Positions 8,692 to 14,901 of a DNA stretch of 17,561 nucleotides are shown here, piece by piece (positions within the stretch are counted from its first letter, which is position 1; each line of letters begins with the position of its first letter). This DNA comes from CAYFMP01 sp964344215 (lineage in GTDB: Bacteria > Pseudomonadota > Alphaproteobacteria > Rhodospirillales > Casp-alpha2): assembly GCA_964344215.1 (NCBI GenBank), contig CAYFMP010000077.1, positions 1 to 17,561 of the forward strand. Direction: 5' to 3'. Both the position numbers and the translations under genes were made by a program. The notes beneath the pieces were generated by a model. That model made no database searches. It saw nothing but the letters and a program-made list of their open reading frames with translations, and was not told the DNA's origin.

Positions 8692-9124
8692 GGCCCAACA
8701 ATCCCGCTATGGCCGGAAAGGCCGTGAGAAGAACGGCGCCCAGGCTCCATAGGCTGGAGTTCGGTATCGCCGGCTGTTCGGCGCGAAGTTCTTCGGCAGC
8801 GTCGGAAAGCCTCTCCTCGACCAGTGAAACCCGAAGCCCGCAGGCGTCCTTGAAGCCGATGCCGTCGAAGCGCTTGGCAATCTCGTCACCGCCTTTGGCG
8901 CGCCAGCCTTCGATGGCATCCAAGTCGCGCCAGTACGAGATGGCGACCCAGCGCCCGTCCGGGTCGCGGGTCGTCTCGAGGCCTAAGAAGCCGGGCTGGG
9001 CCGGCGCCAGCGACACCATCTCGTCGGTCGGCGCCATGTGCAAGGAGTCTTCCAGGCCCGGTTGGTTGTCGTTGAGGATGGCCGCGTAGAACGGCGGTTC
9101 CAAGGTTTCTGCTACACTGCCCAT
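8675..9124 (-). CDS. ABM-like dimeric alpha/beta-barrel protein with C-terminal membrane anchor
   Basis: A 149-residue protein. Residues about 10-100 fit the ABM/Dabb fold: 'PPFYAAILNDNQPG', 'QPGFLGLETTRDPDGRWVAI' and 'SYWRDLDAIEGW'. Residues about 124-143 ('LWSLGAVLLTAFPAIAGLLG') form one hydrophobic helix with almost nothing after it, so the protein looks tail-anchored in the inner membrane. It starts 3 nt after ftsB and overlaps the next gene, its shorter paralogue. Proteins of this kind often occur in Rhodospirillales, but their function is not known to me. A monooxygenase activity should not be assumed. Confidence 0.8.
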   Translation of the reverse strand: MGSVAETLEPPFYAAILNDNQPGLEDSLHMAPTDEMVSLAPAQPGFLGLETTRDPDGRWVAISYWRDLDAIEGWRAKGGDEIAKRFDGIGFKDACGLRVSLVEERLSDAAEELRAEQPAIPNSSLWSLGAVLLTAFPAIAGLLGHEQIG

Positions 9125-9127
9125 GAT

Positions 9128-9448
9128 CTAGTTCCTTTCGTTCTCAAGGATGACGATGTCTTCTTCATCGCCGTAATTCAGCATCACACGCGCCCGCTCA
9201 TCGAGCATGTCGCGGTCGAGGCTTCCCGGATAAAGCAGGCGAACCCTGTGCTCGAGGTGTTCGCGCCGGGCCCTGGTCTCGGCCGCCGTCTGCTTCGCCG
9301 CTCGCACCCGCTGGCCGAGTTTCCACCAAGCCAGCAGGCCCCGCTCCCCGTGAATGACGTGATATCCGAAGTATCCGACCGCGCAGACGCCTAAGACAGG
9401 CCAGATCACGTACCGTGCCCTGGCGCGGATTTCCTTGAATAACCCCAT
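9128..9448 (-). CDS. ftsB: Septum formation initiator family protein (FtsB/DivIC-like)
   Basis: A 106-residue bitopic membrane protein: a short basic cytoplasmic N-terminus, a transmembrane helix (about residues 13-34, 'YVIWPVLGVCAVGYFGYHVI'), then a heptad-like charged coiled coil (about 45-72, 'QRVRAAKQTAAETRARREHL'). A 'LDERARVMLNYGDEEDIVIL' segment matches the family's C-terminal 'D.iEe.AR..Lgm...gE.v' block. FtsB-type proteins link FtsL and FtsQ in the divisome. In alphaproteobacteria this gene typically lies between eno and pdhA, as here apart from the inserted DNA. The Shine-Dalgarno sequence is poor. The family is firm; the exact orthology (FtsB versus DivIC) follows from context. Confidence 0.88.
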   Translation of the reverse strand: MGLFKEIRARARYVIWPVLGVCAVGYFGYHVIHGERGLLAWWKLGQRVRAAKQTAAETRARREHLEHRVRLLYPGSLDRDMLDERARVMLNYGDEEDIVILENERN

Positions 9449-9531
9449 GACGGACCGCAGAGCCTTATTGTTGTTGTTGTCGTTGTCGTGTCCACAGTCC
9501 CAAACCCATCGTCCTGTTTAGACGCCAATCG

Positions 9532-9546
9532 TTAACAAGGCGTTAG
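9532..9546. promoter_or_regulatory. CtrA-like half-matching site upstream of ftsB
   Basis: TTAA-N7-TTAG, one base off the alphaproteobacterial CtrA recognition pattern TTAA-N7-TTAA. It lies about 85-100 bp upstream of ftsB, a cell-division gene, which is the class CtrA often controls. One short imperfect motif can occur by chance, although TTAA is uncommon in DNA of this GC content. Confidence 0.25.
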
Positions 9547-9603
9547 CGGCTGGAAATCGGCTCATGGAGTCAAGAGGTTGGGTGGTATTTCCCGGACTTT
9601 GGA

Positions 9604-9630
9604 GCGAACCGCCGGCTTGCGAACCGCCGG
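9604..9630. repeat. 12-bp tandem direct repeat upstream of the kelch gene
   Basis: GCGAACCGCCGG occurs at 9604-9615 and again at 9619-9630, a 15-bp period. Related GCCGG-rich words recur further along the leader. It could be a protein binding site or chance in GC-rich DNA. Confidence 0.35.
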
Positions 9631-9812
9631 TTTCAAGGATATCCGTATCGCCGTACTCAAGAATTTGGACTGCGAAATCGCCGGTTCCGTCCATCCGCCG
9701 GAGGATCGGTTCGCGGTTGAAACGGCGGCAGAACCAGCAAATGTGAAGAATCGAACGAAGAAATTCGACCGGCGATCCGATGAGGCGCCGGCGAGGGTTA
9801 CGGGAGGACGAC

Positions 9813-10971
9813 ATGACGAAGTATCTACCTTCTTTCATCCTTCTCTGCGTCGGCGCGGCGCTGTCCGGTCCCGCCGCCGTTACCGCCCGGGACATGGGCA
9901 CGTGGACGGCGGGCGCGCCGATGCTGTCGGAGCGTTCCGAGGTGGCCGTCGCCGAGGTCGGCGGCCGCATCTTTGCGATCGGCGGTTTCGGGGACCAGCG
10001 CGGCGTCGAAATCTACGACCCGGCGCGGGACGCCTGGAGCCGCGGCGCCCAAGCGCCTCGGCCGTTGCATCACGCCGCCGCCGTCGGGCTCGGCGGCAAG
10101 CTCTATGTGATCGGCGGTTACAGCGACGGCTGGAGGCCGGTCGATACGCTCTACGAATACGATCCGGCCACCTCGCGCTGGCGGGCGCTTGCTCCTCTGC
10201 CGACGGCGCGCGGCGCCCTGGCCGCGGCCGTCATCGACGGCAAGATTCACGCGGTCGGCGGCACCGTGGGCGGCCGGCGAAATACGCCGGCGCATGAGGT
10301 GTACGATCCCGCGTCCGACCAGTGGTCGGCCCGCGCCCCCCTTCCCACTCCGCGCGACCACCTGGCGGCGGCGCAAAGCGGTGGCCGGCTCTACGTGGTG
10401 GGCGGCCGTATCGACGGCAGCTACGCGCGCAATCTCGCCGCCAACGAGGTTTACGACACGGCGACCGACCGCTGGCGGGATTTGGCGCCGTTGCCGACGC
10501 CACGCAGCGGCATCGCGGCGGTCGCCCTGGCGGGACGGATCTTCGTGTTCGGCGGCGAATCGACCTCGGGCACCTTCGACGAGGTCGAGGCCTACGATCC
10601 GAAGACCGGCGGTTGGACCACCCACGCGGCGATGCCGACGGCCCGCCACGGCCACGGCGGCGCCGCCGTCCTCGAACTCCACCTCGGAGTAGACCCGCCA
10701 GTTGGCCCAGTTCTTGGTGACGAACAGGGACAGGTGATGCTGGCGGAAGTGGCCGTAGCTGCCGGATTTGGTATCGGTGATGTACTCGAAGTCGAAATAG
10801 CCGTTCAGCATGGCCGTCCAGTTGCGGATTTCCTGACAGGCNNNNNNNNNNATGCCGACGGCCCGCCACGGCCACGGCGGCGCCGCCGTCGGCGGGCGCA
10901 TCCACGTCATTTCCGGCGGCCCGACGCCGGGCGGCTCGGCGTCGTCGGCCAACGAGATATTCGTCCCCTGA
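9813..10971 (+). CDS. Secreted kelch-repeat beta-propeller protein, interrupted by an assembly gap
   Basis: The signal peptide covers about residues 1-24 ('MTKYLPSFILLCVGAALSG', cleavage probably after 'AVTA'), so the protein is exported. Five full kelch blades follow, each with an hydrophobic-x-GG strand and a closing Tyr-Asp-x-Trp pattern: FAIGG...EIYDPARDAW, YVIGG...YEYDPATSRW, HAVGG...EVYDPASDQW, YVVGG...EVYDTATDRW and FVFGG...EAYDPKTGGW. Reading breaks at 10671 in a chimeric stretch plus 10 Ns. It resumes at 10891 in another frame with a sixth half blade ('GGRIHVISGG', ending 'SSANEIFVP') and a stop at 10971. Removing 10671-10890 gives an intact frame of 312 residues: a six-bladed propeller closed by the N-terminal strand. 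So the gene is probably whole in the organism. The start is fixed by GGGAGGA before the ATG at 9813. Ligand or role is unknown. Confidence 0.85.
10671..10841 (-). other. Chimeric contig end: fragment of a foreign, beta-barrel-like coding sequence
   Basis: This 171-bp stretch breaks the kelch reading frame. On the minus strand it is open throughout and reads like an outer-membrane barrel: 'NGYFDFEYITDTKSGSYGHF', then 'RQHHLSLFVTKNWANWRVYS' and 'EVEFEDG', with alternating aromatic and polar residues. It joins the kelch sequence exactly at the GC palindrome, where the GACGGCGGCGCC of both sequences coincides. It ends at the N run. The likely cause is an assembly misjoin at shared GC-rich microhomology. 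The porin-like guess is tentative. Confidence 0.65.
10842..10851. other. Assembly gap (10 Ns)
   Basis: Ten consecutive unknown bases mark a scaffold join. The real distance is unknown. The repeat on both sides indicates that the contigs actually overlap, so no sequence may be missing at all. Confidence 0.99.
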
Positions 10972-10993
10972 TGGGGAGACGGCAGTCAGGCGC

Positions 10994-11038
10994 CTACCGC
11001 AGCACGCTCTTTCCGGCGTAGGTGGCGGCGGGGCCCGA
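10994..11038 (-). pseudogene. Remnant copy of the 3' end of eno
   Basis: On the minus strand the last 15 codons before the TAG at 10994-10996 read 'SGPAATYAGKSVLR'. The C-terminus of the full enolase in this window is 'LGPAAAYAGRNVLR'; 10 of 14 residues match. At the nucleotide level about 35 of 45 bases agree, with several synonymous changes. Similarity stops abruptly upstream, where the frame continues as 'SFSGRNPAVERT', with no resemblance to enolase, up to the higA stop 36 nt away. The fragment has no start of its own. It lies on the same strand as eno, with higBA in between. It could be the displaced original 3' end or an incoming homologous end after integration or recombination at eno. 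Confidence 0.75.
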
Positions 11039-11074
11039 GGTTCGCTCGACGGCCGGGTTGCGGCCGGAGAAACT

Positions 11075-11362
11075 TCAGGCCGCCCTCACTCGCTTCACCT
11101 TGATCTTGCGTTCCAGGCCCCGCGACCGGGAGAGGTCGTGGGCCATCTGCATGCCGATCCAGGTTTCCGGCGTCGAGCCGAACGCCTTCGACAACCGGTA
11201 GGCCATTTCGATGGATACGGACGCCTTTTCGTTGACCAGGTTGGACAGCGTCTGGCGTCCCACACCCAGAACCTTCGCTCCCGCCGTGACCGAAAGGCCC
11301 AAGGGTTTCAGGCAGTCCTCACGCACGATCCGGCCGGGATGCACGGGGTTCTTCATGGTCAT
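11075..11362 (-). CDS. higA: HigA-type antitoxin (XRE-family HTH)
   Basis: A 95-residue HTH antitoxin. It begins 'MTMKNPVHPGRIVREDCLKP', the usual HigA/VapI opening, followed by the HTH ('LSVTAGAKVLGVGRQTLSNL', about residues 23-42) and 'VSIEMAYRLSKAFGSTPETW', typical of the family. The frame is open up to 11680, but the ATG at 11362 is preferred: AGGAG lies 8 nt before it and the family N-terminus begins here. A second ATG at 11356 is less likely. It follows the toxin gene by 11 nt, the reversed toxin-first order characteristic of higBA. The protein neutralises HigB and probably represses the shared promoter. It is followed within 36 nt by the eno remnant. Confidence 0.92.
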   Translation of the reverse strand: MTMKNPVHPGRIVREDCLKPLGLSVTAGAKVLGVGRQTLSNLVNEKASVSIEMAYRLSKAFGSTPETWIGMQMAHDLSRSRGLERKIKVKRVRAA

Positions 11363-11373
11363 TGCGGCGTCTC

Positions 11374-11652
11374 CTAATGATAGTCCACGTAATCGACATC
11401 GACGGCGTCGCCGTTCTCGAAGCCGAACGTCACCCGCCAGTTGCCGGAAACGGTCACCGCGAAAGAGCCTTTCAGGCGGCCCTTCAGCGGATGCAACCCG
11501 AAGCCCGGCAGGTCCATTCCCTCCGGTCCCGCGCTCCGATCCAAAACGGTCAGGATGCGCTCCAGTTTGGCGCGGTGTTCCGGAGCCACCTTTGGCGCTC
11601 TGCGACCCTCGTAAAGCGCTTTCAGCCCGCGGTGGCGAAACGATTTGATCAC
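11374..11652 (-). CDS. higB: HigB-type toxin (RelE superfamily mRNA interferase)
   Basis: A 92-residue toxin. It opens 'MIKSFRHRGLKALYEGRRAP' and ends with 'GFGLHPLKGRLKGSFAVTVS' and 'GNWRVTFGFENGDAVDVDYV', the signature blocks of the HigB/RelE 'plasmid maintenance killer' family (usually about 90-93 residues). These toxins cleave mRNA on the ribosome. The start codon is GTG at 11652. A near-consensus promoter ends only 7 nt upstream, so the transcript probably starts at or next to the GTG. It is first in a two-gene operon with higA. No truncation or missing block is seen, so the module looks functional. Confidence 0.92.
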   Translation of the reverse strand: MIKSFRHRGLKALYEGRRAPKVAPEHRAKLERILTVLDRSAGPEGMDLPGFGLHPLKGRLKGSFAVTVSGNWRVTFGFENGDAVDVDYVDYH

Positions 11653-11658
11653 TTATCG

Positions 11659-11687
11659 AGTGTATGGTGACGATCGACACTTGTCAA
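11659..11687 (-). promoter_or_regulatory. Promoter of higBA with overlapping inverted repeats
   Basis: On the minus strand there is a perfect TTGACA (11687-11682), a 17-nt spacer and TACACT (11664-11659), one of the best sigma70 matches in the window. The spacer holds GTGTCGATCGTCAC, a palindrome with one mismatched pair. AGTGT in the spacer mirrors ACACT in the -10, and CACT-N5-AGTG spans the start codon. These are plausible HigA/HigBA operators for autoregulation. Confidence 0.7.
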
Positions 11688-11737
11688 TTCGACCCAGGCA
11701 GGACTCGACGTTGGGTTGAGTCGGCGCGAAACGACGT

Positions 11738-13012
11738 CTAGCGCAGCACGTTCCGGCCGGCGTAGGCGGCGGCCGGGCCGAGGTCCTGCTCGATGCGGAT
11801 CAACTGGTTGTACTTGGCGGTGCGGTCGGAGCGCGACAGCGAGCCGGTCTTGATCTGGCCTGAGTTGGTGGCGACCGCGATGTCGGCGATGGTCGAATCC
11901 TCGGTCTCGCCGGAACGGTGCGAGATCACCGTCGTGTAGGCGGCGCGGTGCGCCGTCTCGACCGTCTCCAGGGTTTCGGTGAGCGTGCCGATCTGGTTGA
12001 CCTTGACCAGGATCGAGTTGGCGACGCCTTGCTCGATGCCGTCCGTGAGGCGGGCCGGGTTGGTGACGAAGAGGTCGTCGCCGACCAACTGGACCTTGTC
12101 CCCCAGCGCCTCGGTCAGCGCCTTCCAGCCGTCCCAGTCGTCCTCGGCCAGGCCGTCCTCGATGGAGACGATGGGATACTTGGAAACCAGGTCCTCGTAG
12201 TATTCGACCATGGCTTCGGCGTCGAGGCTCTTGCCCTCGCCGGCCAACTCGTAGGTTCCGTCCTTGTAGAATTCGCTCGATGCCGCATCGAGGGCGAGAA
12301 CCATATCCTCGCCAGGCTTGTAGCCGGCATGCTCGATCGCCTTGACGACGAAGTCGAGGGCCTCGGTGGCACTGCCGAGGGCCGGCGCGAAGCCGCCCTC
12401 GTCGCCGACGTTGGTGTTGTGGCCGGCTTCGGCCAGCCCACGGCGCAGGCCGTGGAAGACTTCCGCGCCCATGCGGACGGCGTCGGCGCAGCTTTCGGCG
12501 CCGACCGGCATGATCATGAACTCCTGGATGTCGATCGGGTTGTCGGCATGCGCCCCGCCATTGACGATGTTCATCATCGGCACCGGCAGGGTGTGGGCGT
12601 AGGCGCCGCCCATGGCCTTGTAGAGCGGCAATTCGGCCTCGACCGCGGCGGCTTTGGCGACCGCCAGGCTCACCCCCAATATGGCGTTGGCGCCGAGGCG
12701 CGCCTTGTTCGGCGTGCCGTCGAGATCGATCATGGTGCGGTCGATGTGCAACTGCTCCTCGGCCTCGAACCCGGACAGCGCGTCGAAAATCTCGCCGTTG
12801 ACCGCTTCGATGGCCTTGAGGACACCACGGCCGCCGTAACGCGCCTTGTCGCCGTCGCGCAGCTCGACCGCCTCGTGCGCCCCGGTCGAGGCCCCCGACG
12901 GCACGGCGGCGCGGCCTTGCGCGCCGGTCTCCAGCGTTACGTCCACCTCGACGGTCGGATTGCCGCGGCTGTCGAGGATTTCGCGGGCGAAGATGTCGAT
13001 GATGGCGGTCAT
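11738..13012 (-). CDS. eno: Enolase (phosphopyruvate hydratase)
   Basis: A 424-residue enolase, normal length, which interconverts 2-phosphoglycerate and phosphoenolpyruvate. Visible residues: the mobile loop 'SGASTGAHE' near 39-47; general acid E205 in 'NVGDEGGF'; Mg ligands D242 ('LALDAASSEF'), E285 ('SIEDGLAEDDW') and D312 ('VGDDLFVTN'); the catalytic base K337 ('LVKVNQIGT'); and 'SHRSGETED' at 364-372. The ATG at 13012 is chosen because GAGGAGG precedes it. The open frame continuing upstream is only the antisense of the ABC gene. Its 3' end is partly duplicated beyond higBA. Confidence 0.97.
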   Translation of the reverse strand: MTAIIDIFAREILDSRGNPTVEVDVTLETGAQGRAAVPSGASTGAHEAVELRDGDKARYGGRGVLKAIEAVNGEIFDALSGFEAEEQLHIDRTMIDLDGTPNKARLGANAILGVSLAVAKAAAVEAELPLYKAMGGAYAHTLPVPMMNIVNGGAHADNPIDIQEFMIMPVGAESCADAVRMGAEVFHGLRRGLAEAGHNTNVGDEGGFAPALGSATEALDFVVKAIEHAGYKPGEDMVLALDAASSEFYKDGTYELAGEGKSLDAEAMVEYYEDLVSKYPIVSIEDGLAEDDWDGWKALTEALGDKVQLVGDDLFVTNPARLTDGIEQGVANSILVKVNQIGTLTETLETVETAHRAAYTTVISHRSGETEDSTIADIAVATNSGQIKTGSLSRSDRTAKYNQLIRIEQDLGPAAAYAGRNVLR

Positions 13013-13180
13013 GGTCGCCTCCTCGGGCTGGCGATTGCATTCGCTGCGCAACCTCTTAGCGGCTGCTTCGGCAACCGGCAAGTCTAAGCTGCGTTGCCGT
13101 CCCGATGGGCCGGCGGCGGCGCTCCCGCGGCGGCGACATTTTGATTGCGTCACCGGAGAGCGATGCCGTAAGACCGCGTG

Positions 13181-14107
13181 ATGTCCGGTTTGATCGAAGT
13201 TTCCGGTCTGTCGAAGACCTACGAGTCGGGGTTCGTCGCGCTTCGCGATGTCGATCTCGAGATCCGCGACGGCGAGATCCTCGCCCTGCTCGGCCCCAAC
13301 GGCGCCGGCAAGACGACCCTGATCAGCATCGTCTGCGGCATCGTCAATCCGAGCGGTGGCTCGGTCACGGTGGCCGGCCACGACATCATCACCGACTACA
13401 AGAAGACCCGCGCCCTGATCGGCCTGGTGCCGCAGGAACTGACCACCGATGCCTTCGAGACGGTGTTCAACAACGTCCAATTCAGTCGAGGGCTGTTCGG
13501 CAGGAAGCCCGATACAGCGCACATCGAGCGCGTCCTCAAATCGCTGTCGTTGTGGGACAAACGCGACGCCAAGATCATGACCCTTTCGGGCGGTATGAAG
13601 CGACGCCTGTTGATCGCCAAGGCGTTGTCGCACGAGCCGCGCATCCTGTTCCTGGACGAACCCACCGCCGGCGTCGACGTCGAACTCAGGAAGGAGATGT
13701 GGGAACTGGTGCGCCAGCTTCGCGATACCGGCGTCACCATCATCCTGACCACCCACTATATCGAGGAAGCCGAGGAGATCGCCGATCGCGTCGCCGTCAT
13801 CAACAAGGGCGAGATCATCGTCGTCGACGACAAGGTCGAACTGATGCGCAAACTCGGCAGGAAACAGCTCGTCCTTGAATTGCACACGGAACTCGCCGCC
13901 ATTCCCGACGCACTCGCCAGCTATAACCTGGAGCTCGCCGACGAGGGCCGGCAGCTCGTCTATACCTACGACATCCACGCAGAGCACAAGGGAATCACGG
14001 CATTAATGGCGGATCTCGGCGGCGCCGGCGTCCGCTTCAAGGACATGGTGACGACGCAGAGCTCGCTGGAAGAGATCTTCGTCGATCTGGTGCGGGGCGA
14101 GCCATGA
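13181..14107 (+). CDS. ABC transporter ATP-binding protein (YadG-like)
   Basis: A 308-residue ABC-2-type ATPase. Walker A is 'LGPNGAGKTT' (residues 37-46), the signature is 'LSGGMKRRLLIAKAL', Walker B is 'RILFLDEPTAGVD' and the H-loop is 'LTTHYIEEAEE'. The C-terminal 80 residues are the usual accessory extension. The 'GLVPQELTTDAFETV' block and the length match the YadG branch of exporters. The open frame allows a GTG at 13178, but the ATG at 13181 is preferred. A GGAGAG lies upstream next to an ATG-CCG-TAA mini-frame (13163-13171), so the initiation signal is not ideal. The next gene overlaps by 4 nt (ATGA). Substrate is unknown. It is divergent from eno, with 168 bp between the start codons. 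Confidence 0.92.
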   Translation: MSGLIEVSGLSKTYESGFVALRDVDLEIRDGEILALLGPNGAGKTTLISIVCGIVNPSGGSVTVAGHDIITDYKKTRALIGLVPQELTTDAFETVFNNVQFSRGLFGRKPDTAHIERVLKSLSLWDKRDAKIMTLSGGMKRRLLIAKALSHEPRILFLDEPTAGVDVELRKEMWELVRQLRDTGVTIILTTHYIEEAEEIADRVAVINKGEIIVVDDKVELMRKLGRKQLVLELHTELAAIPDALASYNLELADEGRQLVYTYDIHAEHKGITALMADLGGAGVRFKDMVTTQSSLEEIFVDLVRGEP

Positions 14108-14865
14108 ATCCGCGGGGCGCGTTGGCGATCTACAAGTTCGAGATGGCGCGCACCGGCCGCACGCTGTTGCAGAGCATTGTCTCGCCGGTGATTTCGACCT
14201 CCCTTTACTTCGTCGTTTTCGGCGCCGCCATCGGATCGCGCATCACCGAGATCGGCGGCGTTTCCTACGGCGCCTTCATCGTGCCCGGCCTGATCATGCT
14301 GACGCTGTTGATGCAGAGCCTGTCGAACGCCTCGTTCGGCATCTTCTTTCCGAAGTTCACCGGCACCATCTACGAAATCCTGTCGGCCCCCGTTTCGAGC
14401 CTGGAAATCGTCGTCGGTTACGCCGGCGCGGCGGCCACCAAGTCGGTGATCCTCGGCCTCATCATCCTGGCGACGTCGAGGTTGTTCGTGCCGGTCGAGA
14501 TCGCCCATCCGTTCTGGATGCTGGCCTTCCTGGTTCTGACCGCAATCACCTTCAGCCTGTTCGGCTTCATCATCGGCATCTGGGCCGACGACTTCGAGAA
14601 GCTGCAATTGATCCCGCTGCTGGTCGTCACGCCGCTCGCCTTCCTCGGCGGCAGCTTCTACTCGATCGATATGTTGCCGCCGTTCTGGCAGAAGGTGACG
14701 CTGTTCAACCCGGTGCTCTACCTGATCAGCGGCTTTCGCTGGAGCTTCTATGAAATCGCCGACATCCCCGTCGCCATCAGCCTCGGCATGATCTGTCTGT
14801 TCCTGGCGCTGTGCGCGGCGGCCACCTGGTGGATTTTCAAAACCGGTTACCGGCTCAAGACCTAG
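14104..14865 (+). CDS. ABC-2 type transporter permease (YadH-like)
   Basis: A 253-residue membrane protein with six hydrophobic segments, roughly at residues 28-48, 55-78, 105-130, 137-160, 170-190 and 225-245. It includes 'GGVSYGAFIVPGLIMLTLLM' and 'PLAFLGGSFYSIDMLPPFWQ', the latter being the conserved ABC-2 block before the last helices. Length and sequence pattern match YadH (about 256 residues). Its ATGA overlap with the ATPase gene means coupled translation and a 2+2 exporter. YadGH pairs are common but poorly defined; lipid or polysaccharide export is possible. It converges with kdsA, with only 36 bp between the stops. Confidence 0.9.
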   Translation: MNPRGALAIYKFEMARTGRTLLQSIVSPVISTSLYFVVFGAAIGSRITEIGGVSYGAFIVPGLIMLTLLMQSLSNASFGIFFPKFTGTIYEILSAPVSSLEIVVGYAGAAATKSVILGLIILATSRLFVPVEIAHPFWMLAFLVLTAITFSLFGFIIGIWADDFEKLQLIPLLVVTPLAFLGGSFYSIDMLPPFWQKVTLFNPVLYLISGFRWSFYEIADIPVAISLGMICLFLALCAAATWWIFKTGYRLKT

Positions 14866-14901
14866 GGGCGGGGTGAAAAACCACCTGAATCGCGATTTTT
14901 C

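Larger units (their letters stand above)
9449..9812. other. Divergent intergenic region between ftsB and the kelch gene
   Basis: A 364-bp region without a convincing gene. It holds a short (TTG)n-like simple repeat next to ftsB (about 9467-9489), a CtrA-like motif (9532-9546), a 12-bp tandem direct repeat (9604-9630) and, at its right end, a strong GGGAGGA ribosome binding site 5-6 nt before the kelch ATG. Promoters for both flanking genes must lie here, but no good sigma70 match stands out. Open frames here lack any recognisable protein pattern and run into the kelch gene in the wrong frame. Confidence 0.6.
10632..10890 (+). repeat. 39-bp perfect direct repeat flanking the assembly gap
   Basis: The 39 bp at 10632-10670, encoding 'MPTARHGHGGAAV' of the kelch gene, recur exactly at 10852-10890, directly after the N run. 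Each copy ends in the perfect 16-bp palindrome ACGGCGGCGCCGCCGT (10654-10669 and 10874-10889). This is the signature of two contigs that overlap in the same gene but were joined with a gap. It is not a biological duplication. Confidence 0.85.

Noticed and set aside
9578..9812. Possible small plus-strand gene before the kelch gene (TTG start)
   Set aside because: It has no ribosome binding site, no family resemblance, and runs on into the kelch gene in a wrong frame.
9518..9970. Minus-strand open frame of 150 codons upstream of and over the start of the kelch gene
   Set aside because: It overlaps the signal peptide region of the kelch gene, has no recognisable domain and is rich in Arg/Ser/Pro of shadow type.
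10632..10890. Biological tandem duplication within the kelch gene
   Set aside because: The second copy begins exactly at the N run, and the sequence between is foreign, so a contig overlap explains it better.
11363..11680. N-terminal extension of higA to 201 residues
   Set aside because: It overlaps higB in another frame. The HigA family begins at the ATG at 11362, which has a ribosome binding site.
13013..13987. N-terminal extension of eno to a 749-residue protein
   Set aside because: The extension is antisense to the ABC ATPase gene. The enolase start at 13012 has GAGGAGG before it and matches the family N-terminus.
14866..14901. Bidirectional terminator between the permease and kdsA
   Set aside because: There is only a weak 6-bp A/T stem (GAAAAA...TTTTTC) with a long loop and no GC-rich stem.
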